This document shows positions 1 through 8,710 of a stretch of 64,000 bases of DNA, piece by piece. The notes beneath the pieces were generated by a model, which was not told the origin of the DNA, did no database searches, and worked only from the letters and a program-made list of their open reading frames with translations. The translations under genes were made by a program, and so were the position numbers. This stretch comes from Diacronema lutheri (taxonomy: Eukaryota; Haptophyta; Pavlovophyceae; Pavlovales; Pavlovaceae), in assembly GCA_019448385.1 (NCBI GenBank), contig JAGTXO010000001.1:1550001-1614000 (forward strand), read 5' to 3'. Position 1 is the stretch's first letter; each line of letters opens with the position of its first letter.

Positions 1-2944
1 CGGCATTGGCGTCGGCGCCGCTTCGCGCGCACGGCGTGTCGGGCGCCGCGGGCAAGCGCGCCGCGGCGGGTGCTGCCGCGAGCGCGCGCGACGCCGCGGG
101 CGCGCGCGCGCCGAGCGTTCCCCGCGCGCGCGGCGTCGAGCGCGCGCGCGTGGACGAGCCCGCTGCGCCGAGCGCGCGCGCCGCCGGCGGCGCGACGGCG
201 CGCACGCGCGGCAGCGTGCTCCCGGGCTTCGTGGTCAAGCGCTCGACGCTCAACGCGGGGCCGCAGGCGGTGACGGCGCAGCCCGGTGCGCGGAAGGAGC
301 TGCGGCGCATCGCGGCGGCCGTGCACAGGCTCACGACACAGGCGTACCGCGCCATCAACAAGGTGGTGCGCGACGAGGCTGCGGTGGCGAGCGCGCAGGC
401 CGTCGGCGCGGCGTCGGGCGGCCCGTCGACAAGCGTGCACACGTCGACCACGATGGACAAGGGAACCGTCCGTGCGATCTTCTCGGCGATCGGCTGGCAC
501 AAGGACGTGAGCACGTACGGTGCAGCGGCCCGAGGCAAGCCCGCCGAGCAAGCCGCCGCGCAGACCAAGGCGGCGACGGCGCGCGCCGTCGGCGAGATGG
601 CCGACGGCGTCCAGCCCGTCTGCGCGGTGGGCCTCGATAAGATCCTCGCGGAGGAGGCGACGCAGGTGTCCACCGCGTGCCTGATGCACCCATCGCGCGT
701 CGTGAACGGGCTGCTCCGCGACGTCGTCCGCGCGGCAGTCGAGCGCGACGAGGCGCTCGTCGCGCTGCCCGAGATGCAGCGAAACGCGCGCGTGCGCGAG
801 CTGTGCGAGCGGCTGCTGCGCGGCGACGTGGAGGGCGCGCGCGTCGGCTGCCCCGCCGCGCTCGACCGCCACCTGCCCGACATGGTCCTCCACAAGATCA
901 ACTACGAGTGCGCGCCCACGAAAAGGTGGAACTACGACCGGCACACGACGCGCTACTTCCTCGTGCAGATCCGCAACCTGCAGCACGTGGCCAAGGGGCA
1001 GGCGCTGCTCTGCCGGCTCGCGCGCCTGTACACGCAGCTCACCGACCGGCCGCCGCGGTATAATGTGGCGCCGCTGCGCACGCACAATGTGCGCGCGAGG
1101 CGCGGCTGCCGCTACCGCCGCCGAGCGCCCAAGCGCGCGCGCCGCCGCCGTGCGCGCCGCCCCGCGGCCAGGTTGGTCACGCGCCCGCGCGCTCGCGCGC
1201 CGCGCGCTGCGCGCAGGTGCCGCGCAACGTGCGCCTCACCGCGAACGCCATCTGGGAGACGCTCCCGGACGACGAGCGCAAGGAGCTGCGCGCGCGGCTC
1301 AAGGCGCTGGACCTGCGCGACCACGATGGCGAGCCGATCAAGTGGACCGCTCAAGGCGGCTCGTTTGTCCCGCCAATGTCCGACGTGCGCGTCAGGTACG
1401 CGGTCTTCGCGACGCGCTTCGACATCTCCAACCGCGTCTTCGACTACGCCGGGCGCGAGCGGCCGCCGGCCGATCTGCCGTGGCACGCGCGGCGCTCGTG
1501 GGTGGGCCTCGCGCCGCTGCCGCGCGTGCCGCTCCCGGGCCGGCAGCCCGTCACGTCGGTGGTGACGGATGGCGTCGCCGTGCACGCCGTCGCGACCGTC
1601 CTCGTGCCGAAGGCGCAGGCGCCGGCCGGCAGCTCGAGCGTCCTGCACCGCTGGCGCCGGCCGGACGGGCGCATCGCCGTCGCGCTCGGCTCCGAGCTGC
1701 GGCGGGCGATCGACATCGAGGAGGCGGTCGTCGTCGCGGCCGACCCGAACATGGGCAACATCACCACCTACTCTGCGCACGTCGGGCGGGCGGCCGTCTG
1801 GCGGCAGTTCACGCAGCGCGCGCGCGCGCGCGCCGCGGGCTTTGCGCGCGAGACGGCCAAGACCAACGCGGCGCGGCGGCGCGTGCGCACCGACGGGCGC
1901 GGCGAGGAGTTCAGCGTGGAGGCGGACGAGGCGCGGCTTGGCGAGGCGCACAGCGCCAAGGTGCTCGACGCGGGCAAATACATCGCCTTCCACCGCGAGA
2001 GCGCGCGGGTGCGCGAGCGCGCCGCCGAGCACGTGTACGACGCGCCGGCGCGCCGCAAGGAGCGCTGGCGGCGCGACAGCGGCGGGCGGTCCAACGCGGC
2101 GCGCGTCGCCGAGGCGCTCATCGCGGCGCACTGCGTCGACGGCGTGACGCGCGACCGGCTGCTCGTGTGCGTGGGCAAGTGGCTGCACGACCACAAGGGC
2201 GCGCAGCCCAAGGGCGCGCCGCCCGCCTTCCAGGTGGGGCTGCTGCGCGAGCTGCGGCGGCGCGGCGTCGCGGCCGTCTTCGTACCCGAGCCGTACACGT
2301 CGATGCACTGCTCGATGCCGCGGCTCGCCAAGGGCGGCAGGCTGCAGCGCTGCGGCGCGGAGCTCGCGCAGAACCCGCGCCTGCCCGTGGCAAAGGGCGG
2401 CACGCGCACGGTGCACGCGCTCGTCATCTGCCCGGCGTGCAACGGCGGCAAGAAGCCCGTGCACCGCGACTACAACGCCGCGCGCAACATCTTCTACGAC
2501 GTGCACGACATTGCGGCGCGCGCGGCCGGGCGCGACACCACGTCGACGCCTGAGCGCTTTGCCCTCGTGCTCGCCTGGTGGGCGCGCGGCGAGGTGTGGG
2601 AGCGTGAGGAGCGCATGGTGCACGGCGAGGGCGACGACTGCGACGACGAGGGCGACGGCGGCGACGAGGGCGACGACGAGGGCGACGACGACGACGACGA
2701 CGACGCCAGCGGCGACGGCGGCGGCGGCGAGGGCGACGGCGACGGCGACGGAGACGGAGGCGGCGGCGGCGACGACGACGATGACGGCGGGGGAGGCGGC
2801 GGCGGCGACGGCGGTGGCGACGACGGCGGCGGGCGCGGCGGCGGTGGCGGCGGCGGCGCTCGCGCCCGCACCCCCGCCCGCGGAGCTGCCAGCGCCAGTG
2901 CCGGCGGCGGCAGCGCGCGCGGGCCGAAGCGCGGCCGGCGTTGA
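1..2944 (+). CDS. Fanzor (eukaryotic TnpB-like) RNA-guided endonuclease, 5' partial
   Basis: Two exons: up to 1088, then 1217-2944. Intron 1089-1216 (GTGCGC...GCGCAG) joins in phase 0 and links two otherwise different frames. The first exon is open to the window edge with no clear ATG, so the 5' end is probably missing. Family knowledge: Fanzors are eukaryotic relatives of transposon TnpB that cut DNA guided by an RNA encoded beside or overlapping their 3' end. Seen here: an N-terminal helical region; RuvC-I Asp in ADPNMGN (codon 1742-1744); RuvC-II Glu in PEPYTSM (2288-2290), with the E-x-x-T-S spacing of TnpB; zinc-ribbon cysteines at codons 2309, 2351, 2429 and 2438 (the last two as CPAC); and RuvC-III Asp in HRDYNAARNI (2468-2470). 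After about 2610 comes a long Asp/Gly/Glu low-complexity tail ending in the basic PKRGRR, perhaps a nuclear localisation signal. The catalytic core looks intact. Whether it is still mobile cannot be judged. Confidence 0.88.
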
Positions 2945-3353
2945 CGCACGGCCGAGCCGCGCAGCGGTCGACGCTTTGCGGGCTCTGCCCAGGTCGCGCG
3001 CGGCTGGCGACGCGTACCGCATTCGGCACGCCCGTGCACGCCGCCACCCGTGGCCGAGCGCGCCGCACCAGCCGGCCCGCTCCAACCGCCGTGCGGATCA
3101 CGGACGCTCGCTACGGCTCGTCGGCGCGCGTCACCTGCGCCGGCGGCCACGGCGCCGTCTGCTCCGGCCTCGTCGCGAGCAGCCCGACCGCTGCTCGCCG
3201 CCCGCACGCCGCCGCAGCAACGCTGCGCGTCGTGCTCCCCCGCTCGCCAAACGCGAAGAGCTCCCTCACAAGGACGTCCTTCCGAATGGCCCGCGCTGCA
3301 CTCGGGGCGCTCGATCGTGCCCCTGATCGGATTTGGCTTGACCATCTATACTA
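2945..3353. other. Non-coding interval after the Fanzor gene; candidate guide-RNA/element-end region
   Basis: This 409-base gap separates the convergent Fanzor and JmjC genes and is one of the longest gaps in the window. No convincing protein is seen in it. It is GC-rich except for the last 30 bases (about 3325-3360), where an AT-rich patch precedes the JmjC stop codon. In TnpB and Fanzor loci the guide RNA and the right element end usually lie here. I see no terminal inverted repeat or target-site duplication, so this role is inference from position only. Confidence 0.35.
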
Positions 3354-5018
3354 TTAATTGTCCGCGGGCCTCTGCGTGTGCCACTCGAGATCGCGCCGGC
3401 GCGCCAGCCGCCGGATGCGCACGCGCTCGGCGTGCGCGCGCGCCATGGTGGCCGCGCCAAGCGGTGCGAGAACCACCGCCTCTGGCGCGAGCGCGCCAAG
3501 CCTCGCGCTCAGCTCCGCGTCGAGGGCGCGCCAGCCGGCCGGGGTCTCTGCCGCGGCGCTCCATACGCCTGCGCGCGGCCGGAGGATGTGCGGGTCCGCC
3601 CGGCCGTTCTCCGAGCTCGCAGCCGCCTGCGACCACGCGAACGCCGACGACGACAGCTCGATCCCGCCGGCGGCTCCGCCCGCGCGCCGCTCGCCCCCGC
3701 CGCCCTGCTCGGCAAGGCGCAGCAGGGCGCCGAGCCGCTCGGCGCTCGCCGGCGCGTCAGCCCAGCCGACGGCGTGCATCGGCAGCGCCGCGCGCAGCTC
3801 GAGCGCAACTCTCTCACCGCTCCACGTGAGTGCGCTGACCGCGGCGTGCAGCAGCTCCGCCCAGCGCAGTCCCGTGCGCGCATCTGTCCCGCCCACCTCG
3901 CGGCGCGCAGCGGCCGGACAGCGCGCCGCCTCCACGCCGCGCGTGCGCGCGCACGCATCGATCACCGCGTGCACGACGCCCGCCCACGTGGCGTCCTTGC
4001 GGAGCACGCCGAGCGTGACGTGCATCGAATGCGCCGAGCTGTTCTGCGAGGCGGCCTCGTGCGGCACGCCGCGCGGCAGGACGAGGACGTCGCCAGGCCG
4101 CAGAGTGACAGGCACGGTCGGTGTGGCGTGCAGGAGCGCGGCAGAGGGCGCAAACTTGCGCTCGGCGTCAGGAAGCGGAAGGAACGGCTCGTACAACTGC
4201 CAGTCCTTCTCGCCCTCCAGCTGCACGACGATCACATCCATCGCGTCGAAGTGCGCCTCAAAGCCCTGCTTGCCACCAGCTGTCAGGTACGCATTCGCGT
4301 TCACAGGCAGCCGGACCGCTGCCTCGAGCGACTCGCACAGCGCGGCGACGCGCGCGTCACGCTGATCCACGTCGTTGATCAGCACCGTGAACCCCTCGCC
4401 AAACTTGGCCCACAACTCCTCCGCGCCCAGCGCCGCGTCGGGCTGCCCATACTTGCCGGTGCGCAGCTCGCCGTTGTGCCACACGCGTGTGAGCAGCGAC
4501 ACGTCCTCGTGGTTGCGAGGCGGCCGCCGCTCGGCCGCGCGCGTCGAGGCGCCGTGCGTGATGACGCGCTCGATCAGATCCACTCCAAGCAGCTGGGCAA
4601 AGTGGCCGGGCGCACCGCCGCGCGCGACGAGGAGCGCGCGCGGCTCTGGCGCCGGCGCGAGGTAATCGTCGATCAGCGCGCGGACGCTGAGCGGGTGGAG
4701 CAGCTGCTCGACAAGTGACGCGTCGGTCGACGGCGCATACGGTGGGCTGGCCGAACCGTCGAGCTCGGCCATGCGCGAAAGCCGCGGCGAGCCCTCAACG
4801 GGCTCGAGGTGCGAGCCGCTCTGCCGCTCGTACAGCTCAGTACGCGCGCGCGGCCCGTCGGCGAGCGGACGCGGCGTGCGCGTGCGCACGCTCTGGGTTG
4901 AGGGCGAACTTGTTCGCCACGCGATGAACGCGACGCCGACCGCAAGCGTCGCTGCCACCAGCGCCGGCGTGCCTCTCGCCGTCGGGGACGCGGTCTCACG
5001 TCGCGTCCGCGGCGCCAT
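3354..5018 (-). CDS. JmjC / cupin_4 Fe(II)-2-oxoglutarate oxygenase with N-terminal membrane anchor
   Basis: One exon, 554 aa, ATG at 5018. The core resembles the RIOX (MINA53/NO66) and bacterial RoxA ribosomal oxygenases, which hydroxylate ribosomal proteins. The metal site is visible as H256-x-D258 in AHFDAMDV, followed by the QLEGEKDWQLYEP strand typical of cupin_4, and a distal His320 in LPRGVPHEA after RPGDVLVLP. Residues about 18-37 form a hydrophobic segment (VAATLAVGVAFIAW) after a short basic start, giving a signal anchor, which is odd for an enzyme family usually found in nucleolus or cytosol. Residues 45-110 look disordered. It converges on the Fanzor gene and shares a 16-base head-to-head interval with the next kinase gene. 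The family call is good; the substrate is unknown. Confidence 0.78.
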   Translation of the reverse strand: MAPRTRRETASPTARGTPALVAATLAVGVAFIAWRTSSPSTQSVRTRTPRPLADGPRARTELYERQSGSHLEPVEGSPRLSRMAELDGSASPPYAPSTDASLVEQLLHPLSVRALIDDYLAPAPEPRALLVARGGAPGHFAQLLGVDLIERVITHGASTRAAERRPPRNHEDVSLLTRVWHNGELRTGKYGQPDAALGAEELWAKFGEGFTVLINDVDQRDARVAALCESLEAAVRLPVNANAYLTAGGKQGFEAHFDAMDVIVVQLEGEKDWQLYEPFLPLPDAERKFAPSAALLHATPTVPVTLRPGDVLVLPRGVPHEAASQNSSAHSMHVTLGVLRKDATWAGVVHAVIDACARTRGVEAARCPAAARREVGGTDARTGLRWAELLHAAVSALTWSGERVALELRAALPMHAVGWADAPASAERLGALLRLAEQGGGGERRAGGAAGGIELSSSAFAWSQAAASSENGRADPHILRPRAGVWSAAAETPAGWRALDAELSARLGALAPEAVVLAPLGAATMARAHAERVRIRRLARRRDLEWHTQRPADN

Positions 5019-5034
5019 CCCGACTCGCGAATTG

Positions 5035-6327
5035 ATGAGGCGCTCGAAAAGGAGCTCGATGCTGGTCCGCGAGCGCTACCGCGTCCACGCGGCGAAATAC
5101 CTGGGCCACGGCTCACAGGGCACGGTATGCCGCGCGCTCGACGAGATTTCAGGCGTGCCGCTTGCCGCCAAGCTCTTCTCCGCCGCCCAAGCCAAGGCTG
5201 GCGCGCACGAGGCGGAGGTCCTGCGGCGCGTGGACGGGTGCGAGCTCGTGACGGCATATGTGGACTTTTGTGAGCTGGTGAAGCCGTCAGAGGACGGTGA
5301 GGTCAGTGGCGTTGTCCTGCCTCCGGCGTCCGTGCTTTTGATGGAGTTCGTCACGGGTGGCGACCTCCTCGCACGCCTCCTAGCGGGCGGCGCGGTCGCC
5401 GAGCTGTCCGCGCGCTCCGTGTTTGCCGATCTGGCGTGCGCGATCGCGCACTGTCATTCGCGAGGGATTGCGCACCGCGACGTCAAGCTCGAAAATGTGC
5501 TGCTTGACATGGACGGGCGCGTCAAGCTGGCCGACTTTGGGCTCGCGGCAATCGTGCGCACACGGCTCGACGAAGCCGAGCGCTTGCTCCTTGACCGATG
5601 CGGCTCGAAGGCATATGTTGCTCCCGAGGTGATCGCCAGCAGCGCGCAGCCCTATGTCGGCTCGGCGGTCGACGTATGGGCGGCGGGCGTGTGCCTGTTT
5701 GCTATGGTCGCTGCCTTTTTCCCGTTCGACATCGCCTGCCCGCAGCGCGACTGGCGCGTGCCACACGTGCTCGCCGCACAGGCGCACGGCGATTCGAGCT
5801 GCCTCGTGCTCTTCGCGCTCGCGCAGCGGCCGTGTCCATTCTCGCAGCCGCTCCTCGACCTGCTCGACCGGATGCTGCTTTTCGACGCGCGTGCGCGCGC
5901 GAGCCTCGACGAGGTGCTCCGTTCGGCGTGGCTCCAAGCGTTGACTGACCCCGACGCCGGCGCCTGGCGTGCGCCGAACGACGCGGCATCCGAACTCGCG
6001 TCCGACGCGGCGGCCGCCACGGCGGAAGCACAGGCCTCGGAAACGTGCGTTTCGGGCCCGCAGGAGGAGTTGGGCGCGCCGGTCGAGGTGATCGTCCTGG
6101 ACGACACTGCAGGCGACGTCTTCCGCAGTGTCTCCCTCAGCCGTTTGGATGCCGACCAACCTGGCGCCACGACGTTTGACGACGTCGTCACGGACGCCGA
6201 CGTATACCGCTCGCTCGCGTTGGCCGTCGGCCTCGTGCCAAGCGGCGTGAGCAAGGCCGTGCCGGCGCTTTGCCGGATGCCCGCGTGCAACGGCTGGGCT
6301 GCCCTTGGGCGCGACCACGTCTTGTGA
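5035..6327 (+). CDS. Serine/threonine protein kinase
   Basis: One exon, 430 aa from the ATG at 5035; a second ATG at 5059 is possible. More upstream ATGs would lie inside the divergent JmjC gene. The kinase domain starts almost at once: glycine loop GHGSQGTV (about 24-31), Lys46 in AAKLF, HRDVKLEN with catalytic Asp149, DFG at Asp167, and YVAPEV in the activation segment. The order and spacing are those of CAMK/SNF1-type kinases, and all catalytic residues are present. The C-terminal 130 residues are acidic and low in complexity, with no second domain recognised. The gene is convergent with the XRN-like gene, 103 bases between stops. The substrate is unknown. Confidence 0.85.
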   Translation: MRRSKRSSMLVRERYRVHAAKYLGHGSQGTVCRALDEISGVPLAAKLFSAAQAKAGAHEAEVLRRVDGCELVTAYVDFCELVKPSEDGEVSGVVLPPASVLLMEFVTGGDLLARLLAGGAVAELSARSVFADLACAIAHCHSRGIAHRDVKLENVLLDMDGRVKLADFGLAAIVRTRLDEAERLLLDRCGSKAYVAPEVIASSAQPYVGSAVDVWAAGVCLFAMVAAFFPFDIACPQRDWRVPHVLAAQAHGDSSCLVLFALAQRPCPFSQPLLDLLDRMLLFDARARASLDEVLRSAWLQALTDPDAGAWRAPNDAASELASDAAAATAEAQASETCVSGPQEELGAPVEVIVLDDTAGDVFRSVSLSRLDADQPGATTFDDVVTDADVYRSLALAVGLVPSGVSKAVPALCRMPACNGWAALGRDHVL

Positions 6328-6430
6328 TGCATGCCCGGCGCGATCCTCAGCTTTTCAAAAAACAGCTGTCTTGGGTCCGTGTCACGCCGCTCACGGAGTG
6401 CTGACGTCTGTCTCGGTGACGCCGGCAAGG

Positions 6431-8587
6431 TCAGTTGGGTGGCGCTGGTACATGGCTGGCAGACTGGATGTCCCCTCCCTCCGCTCCCCCAGGGGGCGCG
6501 CGAGTGGCGCGCGGCGCGCGAGCGCGCGGAGGTGCGCGGCCGACGTTCGCATCCCCGCTGCGGCGTTGGGCCTGGCGTGCTGGCTGCGGCAAGCCGGGCG
6601 CAAGGGCGCGTACGCCCTTGCGCGCGCCGAGTGCGGACGAGCCTGTGGATGCAGCACCGGTGCGCGCGCTCACGCTCACGGGCTGACGCGCCGGTTGGCG
6701 GGCAGCAGCGGGCCGGGCAGCGGGCTCGGCGGCGGGCGCAGGCGTGGCACGCCCGATGCGCACGGGCTCGGCGAGCGCCAAGGTGCGCCTCTCCTGCGCG
6801 CTCAATCCGTTGAGCCCCGCCTGCGCGACGAGCGCCTCGACCTGCGCGATCGACGGCAGCTCGGCGTGCATCAGTCGAAAACCGTCGTGCTCGGCGTCGA
6901 GGTGCAGTCGCTCCTCCTTGCCAAGCTCGCGCAGCTCGGCCTGCAGCCCGTCGAAGCGCGCGAGGACGGCCGGATCGTCACGCAGCGGCGCGATCTCCTG
7001 CACCGCGCGCATGAGTGGTATCATCGCGGTGTGCAGCCGCGCGCATTCCGCGCACGTGCAGCCCTGCGTGTACAACCAGCCAATCGGAGAGTCTGCGGCC
7101 ATCAGCGAGCGCAGCGGGTGCGGCACGACGGCCTGCCCTGCCGACGGCTGCACGAGCAGGTTGTACACGGCTGGGATGGGCGGCCGCGGCAGCGCCGCGC
7201 GCGGGGGCGCCGCCACGGCGCGCGCGGCCTCGTCGCTGGGCGGCGGCGCGGAGAGGACCGCGTACAAGGCCGGCAGTGCGGGCGATGAGACGGCCGTGAG
7301 GCCAAAGTCCGGGCAGCGGCCGGTGACGTACTGCGAGAGTACCCACTCGAGCGCACGGACATACGCCTCTGCCGCGTGCAGTTCCGCAGCGGGCGCCAAC
7401 ACCGCCTGCTGCTCAAGCGGCGGCGCGGTCGCGGTCGGCGTGCCGGTCGGCGCGCGCAGGGCCCTCCCCTCGTGCAGCGCGAGCAAGAGCGCGCAGAGCG
7501 CGGCGCGGTCGACGCGCGCGCGCGCAGCGCGTCCGCCCTCCCGCTCGCGTTCGATGCGGACGAGGTGCACATTTCCCGCCGGCGCCGCGTCCGTGCCGCG
7601 CGCGAGGTCGCAGTAGGCTCGGAAGGCGGAGTCGAGCGTGGCCGATTGGAGCGCGGGCATGTAGTCGTTGCCCGACGCGAGGATTGCGACGCAGACGAGG
7701 TCGAGCGCGCGCCGGCCGCTCGGGCCATTGGGTGGCAGCAGCGCGTGCAGAGCCGCGCTGCATGCGTCCGCGCTGAAGACGTCGTACCGCGGCGCGGCCC
7801 GCTTGACGCCCGGCGCGCCGGTCAGCCGCACCGGCGCGGCGACAGAGACGCGCGACACGCCGGCAGCGAGCGCGAGCAGCAGCAGGTCCGAGTCAGAGCC
7901 GTGCAGCACGTGCGTCAGCTCGGCGGGCGTGCACTCCTCTGTCGCATCAAGCAGGTGCTCCACGCACTTGACCTCACCCTCGCCGGCGACATGCGCGCCC
8001 GAAACGATGTAGGCCGGCTGCTGCTCGAGACCGCCCGCGAAAGCGACGCGCCTGCGCGCAAACGACTCGAGCGCGTCGGAGAGCTCGAGCATGAAGGGCG
8101 TGCCGGGCGAGAGCGAGAGAGTGTCAACGCCTTGCGGAGCGCCCTGCTTGCGCTCGGCTTTAGCCGCCGTCTTGCGCCGGCGCTGCCGCTGCGTGAAAAC
8201 CTTTGCGAGAGGCCCCGGCCCGTCGATCGCGAGCACCGCCAGGCGGCGGGGCGGCGTCGCGCGGAGGAGCTCGCTCACGCGCCGCAGTGTGAGACGCACG
8301 AGCTCGTCGTTGTCCGTCGCGCGGCGCACCACGTGATGTATCAGCTCGTTCACGTCCACGTACGCGCAGTCCACCTCGCCGATCTCGGCTGTCAGGATCG
8401 GCTCAAACGCTTCCGGGAAGCGCCGGCGCATCCACGTTTGCAGGCCGGCGACGCCGGCGACGATGTTCGCACGCGGACGCTGGGATGATGCTCGCACGGC
8501 CGCGCGACGCGGAGCTTTCGGGACTGCCAGCCCGAGGGCTGACGTGACGAGGATGAGAAGACCGAGTGCGCGCATGCACGCCGCCAT
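6431..8587 (-). CDS. XRN-like 5'-3' exoribonuclease with plastid-type presequence
   Basis: One exon. In-frame ATGs lie at 8641, 8587 and 8575; the last two put a signal peptide at the very N-terminus, so 8587 is given. The body carries the XRN_N signatures: DCAYVDVNELIHH, LAIDGPGPLAKVFTQRQRRR, GTPFM, SGAHVAGEGEVK, LHGSDSDLLLLAL and LASGNDYMPAL, which together hold the acidic metal-binding residues of Xrn1/Rat1. XRN enzymes degrade 5'-monophosphate RNA. Here MRALGLLILVTSALGLAVP followed by a basic Ala/Ser-rich stretch looks like the bipartite presequence of secondary plastids. At about 718 aa it is shorter than Xrn1 or Rat1, and the C-terminal third is Ala/Arg-rich and not conserved. The family is firm; the plastid (or other endomembrane) location is inferred. 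Confidence 0.8.
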   Translation of the reverse strand: MAACMRALGLLILVTSALGLAVPKAPRRAAVRASSQRPRANIVAGVAGLQTWMRRRFPEAFEPILTAEIGEVDCAYVDVNELIHHVVRRATDNDELVRLTLRRVSELLRATPPRRLAVLAIDGPGPLAKVFTQRQRRRKTAAKAERKQGAPQGVDTLSLSPGTPFMLELSDALESFARRRVAFAGGLEQQPAYIVSGAHVAGEGEVKCVEHLLDATEECTPAELTHVLHGSDSDLLLLALAAGVSRVSVAAPVRLTGAPGVKRAAPRYDVFSADACSAALHALLPPNGPSGRRALDLVCVAILASGNDYMPALQSATLDSAFRAYCDLARGTDAAPAGNVHLVRIEREREGGRAARARVDRAALCALLLALHEGRALRAPTGTPTATAPPLEQQAVLAPAAELHAAEAYVRALEWVLSQYVTGRCPDFGLTAVSSPALPALYAVLSAPPPSDEAARAVAAPPRAALPRPPIPAVYNLLVQPSAGQAVVPHPLRSLMAADSPIGWLYTQGCTCAECARLHTAMIPLMRAVQEIAPLRDDPAVLARFDGLQAELRELGKEERLHLDAEHDGFRLMHAELPSIAQVEALVAQAGLNGLSAQERRTLALAEPVRIGRATPAPAAEPAARPAAARQPARQPVSVSARTGAASTGSSALGARKGVRALAPGLPQPARQAQRRSGDANVGRAPPRARAPRATRAPPGGAEGGDIQSASHVPAPPN

Positions 8588-8643
8588 CGTGCTTCCGCAC
8601 GTGCCCCTGCCAGCCCCCCATTCGCCATTTAACCGTGTCATTG

Positions 8644-8659
8644 GTACTCATATGAGTAC
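8644..8659. promoter_or_regulatory. Perfect 16-base palindrome in a divergent promoter
   Basis: GTACTCATATGAGTAC reads the same on both strands. It lies in the short interval between the XRN-like gene (-) and the membrane-protein gene (+), inside a rare AT-richer patch (about 8630-8665). A dimeric transcription-factor site is a natural reading, but nothing in the sequence names the factor. Confidence 0.4.
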
Positions 8660-8710
8660 GCCCTAAAAAGTGGCGGTCACAAATTCGGCGGGCGCCCAAA
8701 ACCGGACGGC

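Noticed and set aside
1112-3085. 657-codon open frame antisense to the Fanzor gene
   Set aside because: High GC keeps antisense frames open. The product is Ala/Val/Arg-rich low complexity with no motif, while the sense strand has a full RuvC core.
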